A stretch of DNA of 64,000 nucleotides from contig CAJNDS010002113.1 in the NCBI GenBank assembly GCA_905221605.1, positions 27,501 to 91,500 of the forward strand. The letters run 5' to 3'. The translations under genes and the position numbers were made by a program. Below the pieces are notes generated by a model, which was not told the origin of the DNA, did not search any database, and saw only the letters and a program-made list of their open reading frames with translations. Origin of the DNA: Symbiodinium natans. Taxonomy: Eukaryota > Sar > Dinophyceae > Suessiales > Symbiodiniaceae. Of the stretch, positions 35,201-43,629 are shown one piece after another (the first letter of the stretch is position 1; each line of letters opens with the position of its first letter).

Positions 35201-36292
35201 TAGGCCTGCCAAAACCTCCCTCCCTCGTGAGTTTGATGAAAACCTCAACCCTCAACCCGAAACGAAGGTTGAAAACGGCAAAGGTAGTCAAAAACTATCA
35301 GCTCCCAGCAGCCCCCCCCCCTTTTCCGTTGAGAGAGGCAGACCGGACTCTGTGAAGTATGGTTTTTGTTACTCGTCTCCCCCAAACAGACACCAATTCT
35401 CTACGCTTACCAGCATTCATAGGTTTAGGGTTTAGGGTTTAGGGTTTAGGGTTTAGGGTTTAGGGTTTAGGGTTTAGGGTTTAGGGTTTAGGGTTTAGGG
35501 TTTAGGGTTTAGGGTTTAGGGTTTAGGGTTTAGGGTTTAGGGTTTAGGGTTTAGGGTTAGGTTTAGGGTTTAGGGTTTAGGGTTTAGGGTTTAGGGTTTA
35601 GGGTTTAGGGTTTAGGGTTTAGGGTTTAGGGTTTAGGGTTTAGGGTTTAGGGTTTAGGGTTTAGGGTTTAGGGTTTAGGGTTTAGGGTTTAGGGTTTAGG
35701 GAACCCTTTGATACACTCAACAACAGCTCTGGCAGAAGCCCTGTTTCATATACTCGTTGCTTTGCGGGGCCCTCGTCGCCCGCGTCCCTCTTCATCCTTT
35801 TCCCCGCCTGGCCGAAGGTCGCTTTGTCTTTGGAGATGTCGAAGCCGCGGAACACGACAGCCCCGTGCATCTTCAGATCCTGGGCGTAGAACAAGCTCTT
35901 CACTGCATTTGATTCACATTCCATGACAGAAGCTCAACACACACACACACACACACACACACACCTCTAAACCCCAAACCCTAAGCCCCAAACCCTAAAC
36001 CCTAAACCGCACACACTCCTGCCTTGTAGATCTGCGGCAAGTTCGACGAGAAGAACTTGCGCTGTGCCTGCCCGACTCAGGCAACCTCACATGTGACGAG
36101 ATGTGCCGGCCTGGAGCTGCGAGTCCTAAACCCTAAACCCTAAACCCTCAACCCTCAACCCTCAACCCTAAACCCTAAACCCTCAACCCTAAACCCTATA
36201 AAGCATGCAACAACAAAGCCCCGAAGACCGCGCCTCAAGGTCGCCTTTCATCTCATCCGGCATCTTGATCTCCAGAGGGCAGTTTGGCACCT
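27228..36292 (-). CDS. TauD/TfdA-type Fe(II)/2-oxoglutarate-dependent dioxygenase, large multi-exon gene
   Basis: Minus-strand exons in TauD order: 36228-36292 (CPLEIKMPDEMKGDLEA), 35790-35925 (DLKMHGAVVFRGFDISKD, the hGav.fRGF strand), perhaps 35110-35215 (VFKMFLKQQGVMTPLL), 34022-34135 (KAGVYEAVNKPPKPQLWP), 33730-33845 (SKFYIGMHNEPLG, giving the HxE metal ligands), 32990-33130 (PIRMFKELDEARRLPDSF), 31532-31594 (VDFKTELRWEKSDYDGSK between CAG acceptor and CAG/GTGTGAG donor), 31384-31497 (YPVIRHHATGEPCWW, the HP.TGE segment), 31212-31294 (AEEYLRSEREKVFGEAQAL), 30405-30476 (VEWLKHLDQVTLDCAVPV) and 27452-27560 (PGDMVLLDNYLVMHGR, the distal His and Arg that bind Fe and 2-oxoglutarate). The reading frame stops at 27228. 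Substrate unknown. Introns hold family A and B elements, TTTAGGG and TTTGGGG arrays, CGA/ACC microsatellites and a 2.66-kb C-rich insertion. Confidence 0.75.
27452..27560 (-). CDS. TauD/TfdA C-terminal catalytic exon
   Basis: Carries PGDMVLLDNYLVMHGR followed by PFEGTRLHAVSWF: the conserved (W)..GD.l.lDN....HGR..F.G.R block that supplies the second iron His and the 2-oxoglutarate-binding Arg. Its acceptor lies just after the left half of a family A introner and a short GTTTAGGG remnant. Confidence 0.85.
27640..29530. repeat. C-rich repeat block with AAAAACTCAAAAACACTTTTTTTGT modules
   Basis: Low-complexity CCCCGACC/CCCCTCC DNA carries at least six direct copies of a module with CTCAAAAACACTTTTTTTGT, GTTCAGAACCGACGATTTGA and CCACAAAAACGCTCCGTGCG (near 27770, 27905, 28075, 28275, 28905 and 29245), plus an inverted copy at 28940-29110. 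ORFs here are proline/glycine-rich translations of the repeats, not genes. Confidence 0.85.
29535..30300. other. GC-rich unique part of the insertion, no supported gene
   Basis: Contains a hairpin at about 29838-29873 (GCGCCGACCCCCC against GGGGGTCGGCG) and direct repeats of GATGCCCCCCAA with GCGCGCATCA near 30080-30200. A 139-residue minus-strand ORF (29887-30306) runs through these repeats and does not look like a protein I know. Confidence 0.5.
31129..31211 (+). mobile_element. Family B element in the dioxygenase gene
   Basis: GGGGTCCTTCTTGGGGCCGC, then TATAGGGGAATTTTGAATTTGG and GGTCTGTATTGGGTGTCCCT. It directly abuts the dioxygenase exon at 31212-31294 and would form the intron downstream of it. 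Confidence 0.65.
31930..32620. repeat. Microsatellite cluster: TACTA, CGA, ACC/ACT and CCA repeats
   Basis: TATACTAC-type repeats at 31930-32060, (CGA)n at 32222-32265, ACTACCAC-type repeats at 32270-32480 and (CCA)n at 32540-32586. Long ORFs on both strands are repeat artefacts. Inside a dioxygenase intron. Confidence 0.9.
32733..32880 (+). repeat. TTTAGGG array, about 20 units
   Basis: Eighteen perfect heptamers then four TTCAGGG variants. Dioxygenase intron. Confidence 0.95.
33868..33943. mobile_element. Decayed family A introner end
   Basis: CATAAGTCAGGCTATAAGCA and CTTATAACCCCACTTTTGAAC lead to CACCCATCAACCTGAGG, a weakened family A right end. Between two dioxygenase exon candidates. 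Confidence 0.45.
33947..34262 (+). repeat. TTTAGGG array and TTTGGGG variant array around an exon
   Basis: TTTAGGG at 33947-34018, the dioxygenase exon at 34022-34135, then about 14 units of the TTTGGGG heptamer at 34143-34262. The exon is bounded on both sides by heptamer arrays of different sequence. Confidence 0.95.
34505..34805 (+). repeat. 22-bp tandem repeat (TATGTACTATAACACAATAGAA)
   Basis: About 11 copies with derived shorter units. The first three repeats are part of a 54-bp higher-order unit with AGAATGGACAATGTAGAATA. AT-rich, no ORF. Confidence 0.9.
34915..35008 (+). repeat. TTTAGGG array, about 11 units
   Basis: Perfect units followed by TTTAGCG and TCTAGAG variants. Confidence 0.9.
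35421..35701 (+). repeat. Long TTTAGGG array, about 40 units
   Basis: Almost perfect over 280 nt with one six-base unit (TTAGGT junction near 35557). Intron of the dioxygenase gene, 3' of the RGF exon in the sense direction. Confidence 0.95.
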
Positions 36293-36369
36293 GCAACGCA
36301 CCGAGAGAGTCGCGTCTCTCGTGCTTGCTACAAAATTAGGCTCTATGGGGCCTTTTGGGGTTTTTGGTT

Positions 36370-38560
36370 TAGGGTTTTGGGTTTCGGGGCTTAGGCGCCT
36401 TCATCTCTTGGCGTTCTGCCGCGATGTCTACGTCCTTCTGACCTCATGAGTTGATTCGGTTGGCTCACGTAGCAGCGGCTGAAGTGCAACATGGCAGAGG
36501 CATTCTGTCTAAGCCAGGGGCCATACAAAGCGTATGGACAGTCAGCCAAGCCATCTGCGTGGCGGGTGACGTGCGAGCGCCTTGAACTGACCACGGGTGC
36601 CACAAGCAGGCGCGCGGACACGTTGATGCAGATGCAAGCAGGTCGCGCTGCCGGCTTCCGCTGAAGCCGCAGAGCTGAGAGTGCGCAGACCACAGCCGCA
36701 GACGCCGGCAGCCAGCTGCTTTGCGCACGTGGCTGAGAACCTTCCCAGGCCGAGAAAAGTCTGACGTGCACTCTCTTGGATAGGCAACAACCACGTCATG
36801 GCAATGAAAAAGAAAGTAGCACCCCATCCATTCCCTACACGGCCAGTACGAACCCGAAGCTTTGAATCCTAAGCCCTAAACCCTAAACCCTAAACCCTAA
36901 ACCCGCCTGCCAGTCCGATCCCGCGCAGGCGGGGTGCGGGGCTGACCTCCTTCGGCTCGACGCTTCCGCCCACAAAACACCTGCCCGGAGGTGGGCGGCC
37001 GGAGTTTTGGTGAGGCAATATAAACACAGCCATGCGTGCACTGCACTGCACTGCACTGCTGCATTTGCAGTTGCATTTCATCTCATTTCGTAGCCTAGCA
37101 TGGCGTAGCATGGCATCGCCTGCATGGCGTAGCATAACGTAACATATCGTGGCAGAGCAGATCGTGACATACATGTACTTAACATATAAGCATATGTACC
37201 TACAAGAACATATACATAGAAACAACATATACATAGAAACATAGTTACATACACTCACACATTCATATGTACCTACGATACCACCCACCAACACCAACCC
37301 TACACCACCAGTCTGCCAGTTTGTTCGATGTGGGTTTTTTCTGTAACATACATGAACCATACAACATCCCGTTAAAGATCTTTTGTTTTGGAGGCAAACG
37401 CCCTCATGAGTCTTACTTTGAAGGAGATTACCAGCCACTGCCTGTAGCCTCGCGAGCGCATTCCCCTACAAACTCAACTGGTTTACACTGCGATTCCTTG
37501 GGATGTTTGCATATGGCCAAGTCCCTGCTTGCATATGCAGACCTATGCAGACCCCGTGTGTGAAGTACATTCGGCCACAGCTTAAATGACAAAGATTTGT
37601 CTTAGCCTGCTGGCGGAAATCACCGTCGCACAGGCAGCTGCCGAGGCTACCTTGAAACCGGCAGGCTCTATGGCATGGCAACCCTGCTGCACGTCAGACA
37701 TGTCGCAAGCGCAGCTGCCAACGCAGAATGGCTGCAGCAGTTGCCACGTTGACCCGTTTGCCATCCATGGCTTGAGGGCGACGGGCAACAGAGCTTAAAA
37801 AATACCCTTAGGGAGCCAAAGCTGCAGGATGCTCAGGCATGATACCGGTGCTTCGCTAAGGGTGGAGGAATGGATCTTCATCCTCCCTACATACTCCCCA
37901 GGGATATCGATTTGTCTATCGATATGTATATACATGTGTTTATACATATATATATATATATATATACACATATACGGAAGTGTATATGTTGAGACATAGA
38001 TGTATGCATATGAGCCCCTACTGCTCACATCCACTCCCCCACTCCCCTCGAGCACCGGTACAGTCAACGTGCGTCCAAGCCAGGGGCGGCATTCTGGTGT
38101 GACCGCATCGCCCTGCCACGTCGAGAAGGCTGCACAGGGTACCAATTTGGGGGTTCTCCGGAAATAGGGGTACCCTTTTTGGGGGTCCCGTTAAGGGGCT
38201 TCTACTCTACTTGGGGGTATAAACGGGGTACCCCCTGTTTTGCGAAATCTGCAGATGAAGCTGCTGCTCCTGCAGAGGTCATGATCTTGCTTTCGGGCCC
38301 CAGTAGGGTGTCCCGTGTATTAGTGTTTGTTCAAGATGCCTGTCCCCAAAATGACCACCAGGCAGGTTCATGTTTACTAGGGATTCCCCTCTTAATCGGG
38401 CTCTCATCCCACCCTCTCATTCCGCCATACCTTGAAAGTTTCTTTCGAACTGCCCCGCACGGGAGTTAGGGAAGCACAATGAGCCGTGAAAGCCGGGTTC
38501 ACACTCTGCAGACTGTCTGCATAACCATGGGCCCTAGAAACCCTAAACCTTAAACCCCAA
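36370..38560. other. Region with possible minus-strand exons, unassigned
   Basis: Coding-like minus-strand islands include 36430-36560 (LADCPYALYGPWLRQNAS), 37590-37780 (CVGSCACDMSDVQQGCHAIE) and 38030-38135 (TWQGDAVTPECRPWLGRTL). 37020-37200 is a GCATGGCGTA-type degenerate repeat. 36840-36905 and 38530-38570 hold short CCCTAAA arrays. None matches a family I know. Confidence 0.3.
38146..38248 (+). mobile_element. Family B element
   Basis: TTTGGGGGTTCTCCGGAAAT, GGGGTACCCTTTTTGGGGGT, closing CCCCCTGTTTTGCGAAAT. It immediately follows (on plus) the island at 38030-38135. Confidence 0.65.
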
Positions 38561-38948
38561 ACTTCTGAACCCTGTCGTCCGATTCCAGCACTCCCCCACC
38601 CTTCCCCCAGCTGGGGGCCCTGCATCTGCGTTACCGGCTCCATCCAGGCACCATTGGCAACCAGGCCCGTCTCCTTGACTAGGGGCTTAGGGCTTTGGAA
38701 CAAGTACACACCACCCTAAAACCAGGCCCTAAACCCTAAACCCTACACCTGAATTAGAAGAGAGACCTCCCGAATCTCCGGAGCCTTGCCCCCCCCCCCC
38801 CCCCCCCCCTGAACCCTGAACCCTAAACCCTAAACCCTAAACCCTAAACCCTAAACCCTACTTTTGAGCAAGAAACCTCGTGTGGGCCGCCGGCGCTGAT
38901 GGCCCGCAGCTCTGCTTCAGCTGCCGCCACAGCCTGACCCCGTTTTGG

Positions 38949-39085
38949 GGGTTTAGGGTTTAGGGTGTAGGGTTTAGGGTTTAGGGTTTAGGGTTTAGGG
39001 TTTAGGGTTTAAGGTTTAGGGTTTAGGGTTTAGGGTTTAGGGTTTAGGGTTTAGGGTTTAGGGTTTAGGGTTTAGGGTTTAGGTT
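38949..39085 (+). repeat. TTTAGGG array directly left of the TIR-bounded segment
   Basis: About 19 units, ending TTTAGGTTCTATGTGGGG 18 nt before the terminal inverted repeat at 39103. Confidence 0.95.
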
Positions 39086-39467
39086 CTATGTGGGGTATAA
39101 ACAGTTAGTGGATACCATTTCCATTTTCTAACCATACACACCCTTGTAGGCCACCTGAAGACCCAAAACCATAACAACCTATACCTCAACCCTAAACCCA
39201 CCGAAAGACCCATAGGAAAGACCCACCTGAAGAACCCATACTATGGAACTACCCACAACCCCATAGAAAAAAAAAACCCCAACCTCAAACCCATAGACAA
39301 GCACCCCCATAGAAAAACCCATATTCCAACCCATATTCCCTAACCCTTGAAAATGGAAATGGTATTCTCTAATAACATAACTGTAATAGGAATAAGGTTT
39401 GGGGATAAGGTAAAATCATAATATAGTTATAATATGTAATAACTTAAGGATTATAACTACATTATAC

Positions 39468-39854
39468 TTATGAATGCATTATCCTATATAGTGAAGCATA
39501 TGAAGCCTTTTCGGTGTCTGCTGTCGTTGCTTTCGGTTCGGCAACATCAACTGGAATTTCAATATTTATTCTGCCCTTATGCTTTCCGAATAGCATAAAG
39601 TAATCTTCTAGAAACTCAACATTCATTAGCAACTGATGGACGTGATTGAATACTTTATCAATATCGGGTTTAGGTTTCTCGGGTTCTGGATGTGGTTCAT
39701 CATCAACAAATTTATTAGGAAATTGTTCGTTTAATCGTTTGCGTATTTGCCTTTTCTGCTTTTCGTATTCTGCCTTAATCTCTGCATGTAATTCGTAGTT
39801 TAGTTTGCCTTCTTTCCTTGGATAACCTAGCTTTGTTAAATAACCGTTCATCAA
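39468..39854 (-). CDS. Unrecognised 128-aa ORF in the virus-like segment
   Basis: Complete ORF from ATG at 39854 to a stop at 39468. Lys/Glu-rich N-terminal half (HAEIKAEYEKQKRQIRKRL), a Pro/Glu/Lys linker (PHPEPEKPKPD), then a helical C-terminal half (VFNHVHQLLMNVEFLEDYF) and GRINIEIPV. AT-rich codon use and no intron signals. No family recognised. The start lies 6 nt from the stop of the neighbouring ORF at 39860-40108, an arrangement typical of compact viral genomes. Confidence 0.55.
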   Translation of the reverse strand: MMNGYLTKLGYPRKEGKLNYELHAEIKAEYEKQKRQIRKRLNEQFPNKFVDDEPHPEPEKPKPDIDKVFNHVHQLLMNVEFLEDYFMLFGKHKGRINIEIPVDVAEPKATTADTEKASYASLYRIMHS

Positions 39855-39859
39855 TATAT

Positions 39860-40108
39860 TTAGTTCCGAGTTCGGATGTAACGCATCATGGAAATGGGCA
39901 TCTCAGTTTTCGGGCTTGATTTTGTGCCCGCATTCTTCGCATAATTGGCTCCCTTTTGCTCTCTCTTCTCTTCTCGCTTGGTTATATTCCTTCTGGTTCC
40001 TTTTGTAGCATTTCTTTTCGCTTCACGGCACTTATTACAAGTCTTAAATCCGTCAAACTCTTCAACATCTTTAGTCGCACAACACGATTTACACACTCGC
40101 TTTTCCAT
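39860..40108 (-). CDS. Zinc-finger-like 82-aa ORF, probably frameshifted
   Basis: The N-terminus has CKSCCATKDVEEFDGFKTC followed by NKC, two CxxC knuckles like the small zinc fingers of large DNA viruses and phages. A basic stretch follows. Near 39905-39940 the used frame has no cysteines, but the neighbouring frame reads CEECGHKI with a stop shortly after, suggesting that a frameshift removed a third CxxC motif. Function unknown; nucleic-acid binding is a reasonable guess. Confidence 0.5.
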   Translation of the reverse strand: MEKRVCKSCCATKDVEEFDGFKTCNKCREAKRNATKGTRRNITKREEKREQKGANYAKNAGTKSSPKTEMPISMMRYIRTRN

Positions 40109-40379
40109 CTTACTATACTATAAAGTCTAGTCTTTAGGCATGGCTGGACTGAAAAAATCTTCTAATATTTTGATTAATATTAGAACATTTATAGGGGCAA
40201 TGGGCAATCAAAAGAAGCAATGGGCGCGGGGGAACACCTCCAAACTAATTAACCATTTCCACACTCTTTGATATGCTTCTGGTATAGCGCAACACACGGG
40301 GAGAAGAAATGATGTCTGGGACTTCAAAAGGCTTTACACTGTCAAATATATAAATAAACAATACTTTAAGTATTTATTT

Positions 40380-40571
40380 TCACACGTCTTCTAATTGATA
40401 GAATTCAAACAACAATTTAAATCGTTTCTTATACTGGCTTACATGTTGGTAATCTTCCAGCTCATCTATTATCGCACTTAACCTAGCATCATACATTCTT
40501 ATATTTCTTCTTTCAATTAACCAATTGCTTTTGTTTTCATTCTTCTCTTTCTTGAAACACAAACAATCCAT
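40380..40571 (-). CDS. Unrecognised 63-aa ORF in the virus-like segment
   Basis: ATG at 40571; sequence includes CFKKEKNENKSNWLIERR and SAIIDELEDYQHVSQYKKR. Charged and helical. AT-rich codons match the other ORFs of this segment. Confidence 0.35.
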   Translation of the reverse strand: MDCLCFKKEKNENKSNWLIERRNIRMYDARLSAIIDELEDYQHVSQYKKRFKLLFEFYQLEDV

Positions 40572-40591
40572 ATATTTATATTACTATACAA

Positions 40592-40717
40592 TTTTCTTAT
40601 TAATTTTGAGTTTCAGTTCAGTAATATCCAATTCTAAACGCTCTATCTCTTTCTCTGTCTTGGTTATTTCTTTCTTTTGCTCTAGTTCTTCGGGGGTTAT
40701 TTGATTTTTAAATCACT
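40592..40717 (-). pseudogene. Truncated coiled-coil ORF lacking a start
   Basis: Open frame of about 41 codons (ITPEELEQKKEITKTEKEI then ERLELDITELKLKINKK) with no ATG and a TGA just upstream. The sequence character changes at about 40717, so this looks like a gene cut off by a rearrangement junction. Confidence 0.4.
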
Positions 40718-40813
40718 GCCACGCAGAAATTCAATGCCTTAAGCCCCGTCATTCGCGTTAATAGTCGTCAGTTATTTTTCTTCAGGTTAAGGAACTACAA
40801 GGAGATAGAAACC

Positions 40814-41005
40814 ATGGTGGAGGCGTTAAGCGCCGTATTGATTAAGAAGTCGGCCGTGGCAGACACTAAAAACCTAGCAGAAGCACAGAAACTAATGTTA
40901 GAAGTATATAACATAGCAACCGAAGAGCCGTATAGTTTCTTATTCATTAACCTACTGAAAGGAGATGTAAACCTCCTTAATGTTCTCTTTCAGTTTAGCG
41001 TCTGA
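40814..41005 (+). CDS. Unrecognised 63-aa ORF on the plus strand
   Basis: ATG at 40814; contains AVLIKKSAVADTKNLAEAQ and KLMLEVYNIATEEPYSF. The last 18 codons overlap, on the other strand, the end of the S74-like ORF, so one of the two ends is probably created by a junction near 40955-40990. Confidence 0.35.
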   Translation: MVEALSAVLIKKSAVADTKNLAEAQKLMLEVYNIATEEPYSFLFINLLKGDVNLLNVLFQFSV

Positions 41006-41287
41006 TGTTTCAGTTAAAGCAACACATGTCAATGTTCCGTTTATATCTGCGTTATTTGTTGTTGTAAAGAAACCGTAAACATCCACGCCCGTATTTGTAG
41101 CATCTAATCTTGATAAATTATTTTTGCTTAATCTAATAAATCCATCAGTGCCTGGGTTATTAATCATTACTTTTTGTCTTCCTGCATCGTCTATGTGTGT
41201 AATTTCAAGACTTCCTAATAAGTTTACTTTTCCATCGGTTAATTGAATTTCTGGTGTGCTACTTTCTAAACCTATTGTTAAGTTCAT
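40952..41287 (-). pseudogene. Tail-fibre/appendage-like protein with truncated Peptidase_S74 chaperone start
   Basis: ORF of 111 residues from ATG at 41287. The first part is beta-rich with short repeats (STPEIQLTDGKVNLLGSL, RLSKNNLSRLDATNTGVDV), as in trimeric fibre shafts. It then reaches SDAKLKENIKE, the characteristic start of the S74 intramolecular chaperone of phage tail spikes and of related proteins in large eukaryotic viruses. Only a few residues of the domain (usually 60-100) remain before the stop, so the auto-cleaving chaperone is missing and the gene is broken. Family assignment rests on this motif. Confidence 0.6.
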
Positions 41288-41679
41288 TTCTCCTAATGTA
41301 TCGCCATTTGAAAATAAATAATTTATATTGAGTATCCAATACTTCTTTTAATTCGCTGCTATTTTGAAACATAAACCTGCCCCAACTAATTAATGACATC
41401 ACTTTCACTGGGTTTTTGTATAAGGTTCTGGGTTTGGGTCTGTGATGTGGCCTAGGGGGTGTGCATGGTTAGAAAATGGAAATGGCATCCACTAACTTAA
41501 AATGGGTACCCTATTTTGGGACATAACCAAATCACTGCGCTGCCATTGGCTCAGCCTGCGACCCATCAACCCCCTTAGCCCTTTGCCCCTTCCAAACCCC
41601 GAAACAAAAATGCATAAGTCCCTACAAAACCTACAAAACCAGTGGGCGCGGGCTCCGGGACTGGATTCGAGGTCGCGTC

Positions 41680-42135
41680 CTCTGCGCCGAATTGCGCCGC
41701 TCTGCGCCGCTTTGCGCCGCATTGCGCTGAAATACGCCGGGTGTGCTGCACTGCGCTGCATTGCGCCGAATTGCGCTGAATGCGCCGAATTACGCCGGAT
41801 GCCCTGCACTGCGCTGTATTGCGCCGAATTGCGCTGAATCACGCCGGATGCGCTGCACTGCGCTGCATTGCGCCGAATTGCGCTGCATTGCGCCGGATTG
41901 CGCTGCATTGCGCCGGATTGCGCCGGATTGCGCTGCATTGCGCCGAATTGCGCTGCATTGCGCCGAATTGCGCTGCATTGCGCCGAATTGCGCTGCATTG
42001 CGCCGAATTGCGCTGCATTGCGCCGACTTGCGCTGAATGCGCCGATTTGCGCCGCATGCGCTGTGTTTCCTGGCGTGCGCCGCAATGCGCTGCACGGCGC
42101 CGAATTGCGCTGAATTGCGCTGCTTTGCGCTGATT
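41680..42135 (+). repeat. 20-bp satellite (GCGCCGAATTGCGCTGCATT)
   Basis: About 20 units of alternating GCGCCGAATT and GCGCTGCATT decamers with single-base variants and some 24- to 32-bp spaced units. The repeat has no stop codon in several frames on both strands, producing overlapping artefact ORFs of about 100-200 residues (Cys/Ala/Ile or Arg/Asn/Ala/Gln). It begins about 180 nt right of the virus-like segment. Confidence 0.95.
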
Positions 42136-42900
42136 ATATAAGGCTCAGATGATTAAATATATTCACGGCAAGACACTTTTCGGGTTAAGCCGACATGGGG
42201 TCGTCAATTCGCAGCACGCTTAAATTGTTGGGTTTGGGGGATATCGGGCGCATGGGTGCTCGGTTTCTCGGCGGCGGGTTTATCGGGTCTGAGGACGCGC
42301 GGGTTTTCGGTAACTACATGGAGCATCAGGGACAAGGAGGACCACCTGTAAAGGGTGGGCATCGGCTTTTTTTCTTTTTCGGGGGGGGCGGGGGGGGGTC
42401 TCCACTCAGTTGGCATGGCTGACGCCACCTGGCTGTCGTCGCTGCAGTCTTCCACAGATCGGCATGAAGCACTTCGGTACAACGTGAACATTTTCGGTTT
42501 GGGAGGAGATTAGCTCAGAGGCAGAGCATCTGACGTCTGAGGGCAAAGAATTGCTTTGCTCCTTAGCGTTTGAGGTGTGGGGATTATAGGGTTTAGGGTT
42601 TATATAGGTTTAGGGCTTGACGACATGTACAAAGTGTGTTCAGGGTTCGAGAGGTTTTCATCTGCGCCTATAATTATTGGGGAGCGCTGACAGTTGTTTT
42701 GCTTATGAGGGCGCTGACGGCCATTCTTCCTCCCAGAAACACCGGGCAGCAGCTGCCAACAATCTATTCGAACTTGAGTGCTTGTTTTTCATCCAGGGCG
42801 CCAATGGTAAGGATGACTCCCGGCAAGTGTCGCAAGGAAACAGATGCATCCATTCTCAGATTGTTTTGCTGACTGGGGCGCGACTGTGAGATCAGTACTC
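42135..42900. other. Unique stretch, no supported gene
   Basis: Contains a tRNA-like A-box (TAGCTCAGAGGCAGAGCA at about 42512) but no foldable tRNA. A B-box-like GGTTCGAGAG occurs near 42645, 130 nt away, so a degenerate SINE is conceivable. Poly-G tract near 42385-42400. ORFs here are short and unconvincing. Confidence 0.4.
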
Positions 42901-42934
42901 TTGGACAGCGGCATGTATGAAGTGTTGAAACGCA

Positions 42935-43372
42935 ACGAATGATGTAATGTCGAAGACGCACCAACAAGCAGAACAACCGCAGATAGTAAGCGAAGACGCA
43001 CCAAGCGCACATAGAGTGAAGACGCAGCAAGAAGCAAAGCAAACGCACATAGTAAGCGAAGAGGCACCAATATAAGCAAAACAATCGCATATAGAGCGCA
43101 GACGCAGCGAGAAGTAAAACAACCTCACGTAGTAAGCGAAGACCCAGGCAACAATATAAGCAAATCAACCGCACGGAGTAAGCGAAGACGCACCAATAAG
43201 CAAAACAAGCGCACGTAGTAAGCGAAGACGCACCAATAAGCAAAACAACCGCACGTAGTGATCGCAGACGCACCCATAAGCCAAACAACCGCAGATAGCA
43301 AGCGAAGACGCACCAAGAAGCAAAACAACCGCAGCTAATAAGCGACGACGCACCAACAAGCAAAACAAGTGC
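42935..43372 (+). repeat. About 42-bp satellite (AAGCGAAGACGCACCAATAA...)
   Basis: Roughly ten units of the form AGCGAAGACGCACCAATAAG then CAAAACAACCGCACGTAGTA, with substitutions. It is open on the minus strand in three frames (up to 199 residues rich in Leu/Val/Cys), which I take as repeat artefacts. Confidence 0.9.
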
Positions 43373-43629
43373 ATAATTCCCCCCTGTTCGGGGCTGGGAG
43401 AGGTGTGGTGCGGGGGGGACCCCCCCGAGAAAATGGGTCCGAACCTACATCTCCGGGTTTCCGGAAATAGGCCCGGGCCTATTTTCTTTTAGGGCGGTGG
43501 TTTGGGTATGTGACCCTTCGAGAATTCGTAGGAGGCTGCGGCTTCTTGTTCATCTTAGGCGTTGGCTGGGCAACACGCAGCGGCAGCGCGAAGAGCGTCG
43601 GCAGCGGCAGCGACCGTCAGCAAGGGACA

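Larger units (their letters stand above)
39103..41497. mobile_element. TIR-bounded, AT-rich, virus-derived or virus-like element
   Basis: The left terminus at 39104-39143 and the reverse complement of 41457-41496 match at 38 of 40 positions (GTTAGTGGATRCCATTTCCA, then TTTTCTAACCATRCACACCC). Weaker similarity continues inward for about 60 nt (TAGGCCAC, then AGACCCAAA). A further inverted copy of the motif (GAAAATGGAAATGGTATTCTC) occurs at 39349-39370. The interior is clearly more AT-rich than the surroundings and carries small intronless ORFs unlike host exons, including an S74-chaperone-like fragment and a zinc finger. No polymerase, integrase or capsid gene is present, so this is a remnant or a non-autonomous element. 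Termini beginning AG recall Polinton-like elements, but I see no target duplication. Confidence 0.75.

Noticed and set aside
42508-42590. tRNA gene suggested by TAGCTCAGAGGCAGAGCA
   Set aside because: The D-arm/A-box looks right, but no anticodon stem-loop with T33, T-arm or acceptor pairing can be folded in the next 60 nt.
42764-43363. 199-aa Leu/Val/Cys-rich minus-strand ORF resembling a membrane protein
   Set aside because: It is the translation of a roughly 42-bp satellite that is open in three frames.
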